Assembly: GCA_964244495.1 (NCBI GenBank)
Contig: CAXTIU010000015.1
Coordinates: 1-64,000 of the forward strand
Direction of reading: 5' to 3'
From: RH-AL1 sp964244495
GTDB taxonomy: Bacteria > Pseudomonadota > Alphaproteobacteria > Rhizobiales > Beijerinckiaceae
Length of the DNA stretch: 64,000 nt
Under the pieces are notes generated by a model that saw only the letters and a program-made list of their open reading frames with translations, ran no database searches and was not told the origin of the DNA. A program made the translations under genes and the position numbers. This document shows positions 60,297 to 64,000 of the stretch, piece by piece; position 1 is the first letter of the stretch; every line of letters begins with the position of its first letter.

Positions 60297-61085
60297 ATGG
60301 CACAGAGGGGTCGAAAGGCGGCGCTGCGCGGCTCCGACGTCAGCTTCTTCGACGTCGTCCACGCCGGCGAGACCCACCGGGTCCAGATCAAGCGCGTGGC
60401 GGCGGCGCGGCGCCTCACCTTGCGCGTGCGGGCCGCGACGCGCGACGCGCTCCTCACCATGCCGCCCCGCGGCTCGATGGCGCGTGCCAAGGTCTTCGTC
60501 GAGCGCCATGCCGATTGGATCGCCACGCGTCTGGCGCGGCTGCCGGCTTCGACCCCGTTCGGTGCCGGCGCCCTCGTCCCCCTGCGCGGCATCTCCCACG
60601 AGATCGTGCACAGGCCCGGGGCGCGCGGCACGGTCTGGATCGAGGCGGGAGGCGGCGACGGCCGTCAGCCGCCCCGTCTCTGCGTCAGTGGTGCGGTCCC
60701 CTTCGTCGCCCGTCGCGTCCAGGACTTCCTGATGCGCCAGGCCCGCGTCGACCTCGCCGCCGCCGTCGCGCGCCACACGGCGACGCTCGGCGTCAAGGCA
60801 CGGCGCATGACGCTGCGGGACACCACGACGCGATGGGGGTCTTGCTCGTCGTCGGGCGCGCTCAACTTCTCGTGGCGCCTGGTGATGGCGCCACCCCACG
60901 TGCTCGACTACCTCGCCGCCCACGAGGCGGCCCACCTCGTCCACATGAACCATTCCGACGCGTTCTGGTCGGTCACGGAGCGGCTCGTCCCCGATTACCG
61001 TCGCGCCGAGTCGTGGTTGAAGGCGCACGGCACGGGGCTGATGCGCTACGGCGTCCGCCCGGCGGTCAGCGCCGAACCGCCGTGA
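60297..61085 (+). CDS. YgjP-type (DUF45) zinc metallopeptidase, SprT-like
   Basis: A 262-aa protein of the YgjP/SprT-like group. The zinc motif HEAAHLVHMNHSDAFW gives HExxH plus the third histidine in N-H-S, and WGSCSSSGALNFSWRLVMAP is the typical segment before it. The target is unknown. It is convergent with trmB and overlaps its 3' end by 20 bp. Start at ATG 60297 (MAQRGRKAALRG) is plausible but not certain. Confidence 0.88.
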   Translation: MAQRGRKAALRGSDVSFFDVVHAGETHRVQIKRVAAARRLTLRVRAATRDALLTMPPRGSMARAKVFVERHADWIATRLARLPASTPFGAGALVPLRGISHEIVHRPGARGTVWIEAGGGDGRQPPRLCVSGAVPFVARRVQDFLMRQARVDLAAAVARHTATLGVKARRMTLRDTTTRWGSCSSSGALNFSWRLVMAPPHVLDYLAAHEAAHLVHMNHSDAFWSVTERLVPDYRRAESWLKAHGTGLMRYGVRPAVSAEPP

Positions 61086-61788
61086 GATAGCAGGGCGGCC
61101 GACCGGCGGCGATCGCCTTGGCCTCGTAGCGGGTCGGAACCCAATCCGGCCAAGGCGTCCGCCAGTCGTCCGCGCGTTCGGCGTTCCAGGCGAAGGCGGG
61201 CGAGCGCCGGAGCCGGGCGAGCGTCCAGCCGCAATAATCGTCGATGTCGGTCGCGAAGCGCAGGTCGGCGCCGCGCCTCATGACGCGGGCGAGCCGCGCG
61301 AGCATCCCGTCGGAAACGAAGCGCCGCTTGCGCTGGCGGCGCTTGGGCCATGGGTCCGGGTAGAAGAGGAAGACGCGCCCGAGGCTCGCGTCCGGCAGGC
61401 GGTCGATCAACTCCCCCGCGTCGCCGCAGTGCAGGCGGATGTTGCCGAGGTCCGCGCCGGCGAGGTCGGCGAGCACGCGCGCCACGCCGTTGACGAACGG
61501 TTCGCAGCCGATCACCCCCACGTCCGGATGGCGCGTGGCGACGGACAGCATGTGCTCGCCCGCGCCGAAACCGATCTCCAGCCAGATATCGCGCCATATG
61601 TCGTGGCGGTTGGCGAAGAGACCGGACGGATCGATCGGCGCCGACACGTCGACGGCGAGGTGAGGGAGCATGCGCTCCACCAGCTCGTCCTGGTAGGCGG
61701 CGAGGGGCTTGCCCTTGCGTCGTCCGTGGAGACGGGAGCCGAGGCGAGCGGCGGCGGGCGCCAGGACCCCGTCGGGTGACGACGCCAC
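61066..61788 (-). CDS. trmB: tRNA (guanine-N7-)-methyltransferase
   Basis: A 240-aa SAM-dependent enzyme that methylates G46 in tRNA variable loops. Motifs are WLEIGFGAGEHMLSVATRHPD (SAM site), VFLFYPDPWPKRRQRKRRFV and a C-terminal PTRYEAKAIAAGRPPCYL. Family length is normal. It lies 32 bp downstream of metK on the same strand, a common rhizobial arrangement in which SAM synthase and a SAM user are together. Confidence 0.95.
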   Translation of the reverse strand: MASSPDGVLAPAAARLGSRLHGRRKGKPLAAYQDELVERMLPHLAVDVSAPIDPSGLFANRHDIWRDIWLEIGFGAGEHMLSVATRHPDVGVIGCEPFVNGVARVLADLAGADLGNIRLHCGDAGELIDRLPDASLGRVFLFYPDPWPKRRQRKRRFVSDGMLARLARVMRRGADLRFATDIDDYCGWTLARLRRSPAFAWNAERADDWRTPWPDWVPTRYEAKAIAAGRPPCYLTAVRR

Positions 61789-61820
61789 GATCCCGGGAAA
61801 CGGTCCGCCCGGTCCGCCGT

Positions 61821-63017
61821 TCAGGCTGCGGCGCTCTTCAACTGGTCGACGAGGTCGGTCTTCTCCCAGGCGAAGCCGCCCTCCGCGTCCGGCTTGCGGC
61901 CGAAATGCCCGTAGGAGGAGGTGCGGGCGTAGATCGGCTTGTTGAGTTGCAGGTGCTCGCGGATGCCGCGCGGCGACAGGCGCATGACGCCGCCGAGGAT
62001 GGCTTCGAGCTTCTCCTCCGGGATCGTGCCGGTGCCGTGCGCGTCGACGTAGATCGACAGCGGCTCGGCGACACCGATGGCGTAGGACAGCTGGATCGTG
62101 CAGCGGTCGGCGAGGCCGGCCGCGACCACGTTCTTGGCGAGGTAGCGCGCGACGTAGGCGGCGGAGCGGTCGACCTTGGTCGGGTCCTTGCCCGAGAAGG
62201 CGCCGCCGCCGTGCGGGGCCGCGCCGCCGTAGGTGTCGACGATGATCTTGCGTCCGGTCAGGCCGCAGTCGCCGTCGGGGCCGCCGATCACGAACTTGCC
62301 GGTCGGGTTCACGTGCCAGACCGTTTCATCGGTGATCCAGCCGTTCGGCAGCGTGCGGCGGATGTAGGGTTCCACGATGCGGCGCACGTCGGCCGACGAC
62401 AGGCCCTCGTCGACGTGCTGGGTCGACAGCACGATCTGCGTGACCCCGACCGGCTTGCCGCCGACGTACTTGACGGTGACCTGGCTCTTGGCGTCCGGCC
62501 CGAGCTTAGCGGCCTCGCCGTCCCCGCCCTTGCGGGCGCGCGCCAGGTCCTCGAGGATCTTGTGCGCGTAGTAGATGGGGGCCGGCATCAGCTCCGGCGT
62601 CTCGCGGCAGGCGTAGCCGAACATGATGCCCTGGTCGCCCGCCCCCTCGTCCTTGTTGCCGGCGCTGTCGACGCCCTGCGCGATGTCGGCCGATTGCGCG
62701 TGGAGCAGGATCTCGATGCGCGCGTGCTTCCAGTGGAAGCCGTCCTGCTCGTAGCCGATATCCTTGATCGCGGCGCGGGCGACCTTCTCGATCTCGGCCG
62801 GATCGATGGCGGGGCCGCGCACCTCCCCGGCGATGACCACGCGGTTGGTGGTGGCGAGCGTCTCGCAGGCGACCCGGATGCCGTAGGGGTCGAGCCCGGC
62901 CTTGGCGCCCTCGCGGAAGAACAGGTCGACGACCTCGTCCGAGATGCGGTCGCACACCTTGTCGGGATGCCCCTCGGAGACGGACTCGCTGGTGAAGAGG
63001 TAGTCGGCACGCGCCAA
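61821..63017 (-). CDS. metK: S-adenosylmethionine synthetase
   Basis: A 398-aa MetK making SAM from methionine and ATP. Motifs are SESVSEGHPDKVCDRISD, GAGDQGIMFGYA (ATP-binding), GGGAFSGKDPTKVDRSAAYVARYLAKN (positions 265-291, P-loop type) and the C-terminal GRKPDAEGGFAWEKTDLV. The start codon is TTG 63017 with GGAGA upstream, which gives the family-typical N-terminus. The 118-bp region upstream was read for a SAM riboswitch and none was recognised. trmB follows. Confidence 0.96.
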   Translation of the reverse strand: MARADYLFTSESVSEGHPDKVCDRISDEVVDLFFREGAKAGLDPYGIRVACETLATTNRVVIAGEVRGPAIDPAEIEKVARAAIKDIGYEQDGFHWKHARIEILLHAQSADIAQGVDSAGNKDEGAGDQGIMFGYACRETPELMPAPIYYAHKILEDLARARKGGDGEAAKLGPDAKSQVTVKYVGGKPVGVTQIVLSTQHVDEGLSSADVRRIVEPYIRRTLPNGWITDETVWHVNPTGKFVIGGPDGDCGLTGRKIIVDTYGGAAPHGGGAFSGKDPTKVDRSAAYVARYLAKNVVAAGLADRCTIQLSYAIGVAEPLSIYVDAHGTGTIPEEKLEAILGGVMRLSPRGIREHLQLNKPIYARTSSYGHFGRKPDAEGGFAWEKTDLVDQLKSAAA

Positions 63018-63135
63018 GGCTGGTCTCCAGGTCGGGAGTTTCGGCCGAAGCCTTAGAAGGGCGTTCCCTTCAAGGCAAGCGCGGGGACGACCGGGCGCGC
63101 CCGTTTCTACGGTGGAAAGCCCCGACGCTCGCGGG

Positions 63136-63903
63136 TCACAGCACGATGGCGGACACGAGACGGCCGTAATCGGGCTCGTGGCGGTGCGTGGCGCGGCGAT
63201 AGGAGAAGAAGCGTCGCTCGTCGGCGTAGGTGTCGAGGTCGAGCGATGCGAAGTGCCCGACGCCGGCGGCGCGCAGCCGATGGCCGATGTAGCGCGGCAG
63301 GTCGAACATGTGGTGACCGTCGCGCGGCGAGGCGGTGAAGAACGCCGCGTTGGCCGCGCCGGCGGCGGCGAAGCGCTCGACGAACTCCGGCCCGGTCTCG
63401 TAGCTCGCCGCGCCGATCGTCGGGCCGAGCACGGCCACGATCCTGTCGCGCCTGGCTCCCAGCGTTTCCATGGTGTCGAGCGTCGCCTCCAACACGCCGT
63501 CCAGCGCGCCGCGCCAACCGGAGTGCGAGGCGGCGACCACGCCGGCCGCCGCGTCGGCGTAGAGCGTCATGCCGCAGTCGGCGCCGGTGACGCCCAGCGC
63601 CAGCCCCGGCGTCCGGGTGGCGAGCGCGTCGACGCGGGGCCGCTCGCTCCAGGGCTCCGCCACGGCGAGGCAGAGCGCCGAGTGGACCTGATAGGGCACG
63701 AGCAGGGTGGAAGCGCCGAGGTGGTCCGCCATGCGGCGCCGGTTCTCCGCCACCACCTCGGGCGCGTCGCGGGAGCCGACCCCGCCGTTGAGGGTGGCGT
63801 AGACGCCTTCCGAGGCGCCGCCCTGGCGGGTGAAGAAGGCGTGCCGCAGGCTGGCCAGCGCCGGTGCCTCCAGGGCGGGAAGATCGGTGGGAGCCGCGAT
63901 CAC
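63136..63903 (-). CDS. pgeF: Peptidoglycan editing factor PgeF (multicopper polyphenol oxidase-like)
   Basis: A 255-aa YfiH/LACC1-type protein. The His-Cys-His metal/catalytic residues are in YQVHSALC, VTGADCGMTLYAD and SHSGWRGALDGV; FFTRQGGASEGVYATLN is the N-terminal signature. It removes wrongly placed L-Ser from peptidoglycan precursors in E. coli and related proteins act on purine nucleosides. The start is GTG 63903 and overlaps the stop of the upstream methyltransferase gene (GTGA). Confidence 0.92.
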   Translation of the reverse strand: MIAAPTDLPALEAPALASLRHAFFTRQGGASEGVYATLNGGVGSRDAPEVVAENRRRMADHLGASTLLVPYQVHSALCLAVAEPWSERPRVDALATRTPGLALGVTGADCGMTLYADAAAGVVAASHSGWRGALDGVLEATLDTMETLGARRDRIVAVLGPTIGAASYETGPEFVERFAAAGAANAAFFTASPRDGHHMFDLPRYIGHRLRAAGVGHFASLDLDTYADERRFFSYRRATHRHEPDYGRLVSAIVL

Positions 63904-64000
63904 GGCATGTCCTCGAACCCGGGCGGAACGGGGCCGTCCCCGCGCGTGACCGCCAGCGCCTTGAACACGGTCGCCATGCTGGAGTCCGGCGCCGTGAAGC
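63900..64000 (-). CDS. MidA/NDUFAF7-type SAM-dependent methyltransferase, C-terminus (partial)
   Basis: Only the last 32 codons are in the window (SSMATVFKALAVTR followed by PVPPGFEDMP). This ending, with FKALA and a PPGF tail, and the position directly upstream of pgeF match the MidA-like methyltransferase gene of Rhizobiales (lgt-midA-pgeF). The catalytic part is outside the right edge. Confidence 0.65.
   Translation of the reverse strand, partial: FTAPDSSMATVFKALAVTRGDGPVPPGFEDMP

Noticed and set aside
63018..63135. Possible SAM-type riboswitch upstream of metK
   Set aside because: I could not match the known SAM-II, SAM-V or SAM/SAH core sequences in the 118 bp; a covariance search would decide.

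Overview
This 64-kb window is high-GC DNA (roughly 70 %) from an alphaproteobacterium, most likely of the order Hyphomicrobiales (Rhizobiales). The evidence is the flagellar gene order (flgB-flgC-fliE-flgG-flgA-flgI-motE-flgH-fliL-fliP-flagellin, then fliF-(fliH-like)-motB-motC-fliK-slt-ftcR-flgE), the order-specific genes motC, motE and ftcR, an alpha-type SspB next to a DUF4169 gene, and a two-piece (permuted) tmRNA. The genus cannot be named from the sequence alone. The window is a chromosomal segment with housekeeping, metabolic and motility genes plus a few mobile-element relics.

Layout. 0-0.4 kb: the tail of an ISL3-like transposase and tRNA-Gly. 0.6-8.1 kb: an assimilatory nitrate/nitrite operon made of a NirB-like FAD oxidoreductase, a NirA-type siroheme reductase, a CysJ-like flavoprotein that has an Fe-S domain in place of flavodoxin, and the nitrate reductase NasA. 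8.2-23.2 kb: GH15 glucoamylase-like, M3 oligopeptidase, class I amidotransferase, an HSL-type hydrolase whose nucleophile serine is missing, UvrD/PcrA helicase, a large AsmA-like envelope protein, and the sspB-DUF4169-RHH operon. At 23.3-23.6 kb a tmRNA gene (ssrA) lies on the minus strand beside sspB; both belong to ribosome rescue and ClpXP degradation of tagged peptides. A CPBP membrane protease follows.

24.9-42.5 kb is an almost unbroken minus-strand flagellar block (hook, rod, rings, export, stator accessory proteins, flagellin and the regulator FtcR). CtrA-like boxes lie before ftcR and between flgB and a divergent gene at 42.7 kb, whose C-terminus resembles the flagellin D0 helix. 43.8-50.6 kb carries a hybrid histidine kinase, a fused FAD/Fe-S dehydrogenase and a membrane histidine kinase. 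50.7-53.4 kb is a decayed patch: tRNA-Arg, a lower-GC segment, tRNA-Ala, a frameshifted serine recombinase, a twice-frameshifted isocitrate lyase/PEP mutase gene and a truncated aconitase gene. 53.5-55.6 kb holds a cytochrome b561 / molybdopterin oxidoreductase / PRC-barrel operon. 55.6-64 kb is housekeeping: protease inhibitor, pheS (without pheT), glk, ptsN, hpf, a YgjP-type peptidase, trmB, metK, pgeF and the end of a MidA-like methyltransferase gene.

A cross-cutting pattern is that at least seven unrelated genes (AsmA-like, sspB, ftcR, fliK, motB, fliF, PRC-barrel) contain in-frame tandem repeats with a 15-bp period, giving pentapeptide tracts in linkers or tails. A diverged element of about 90 bp also occurs twice (24.75 and 57.43 kb).
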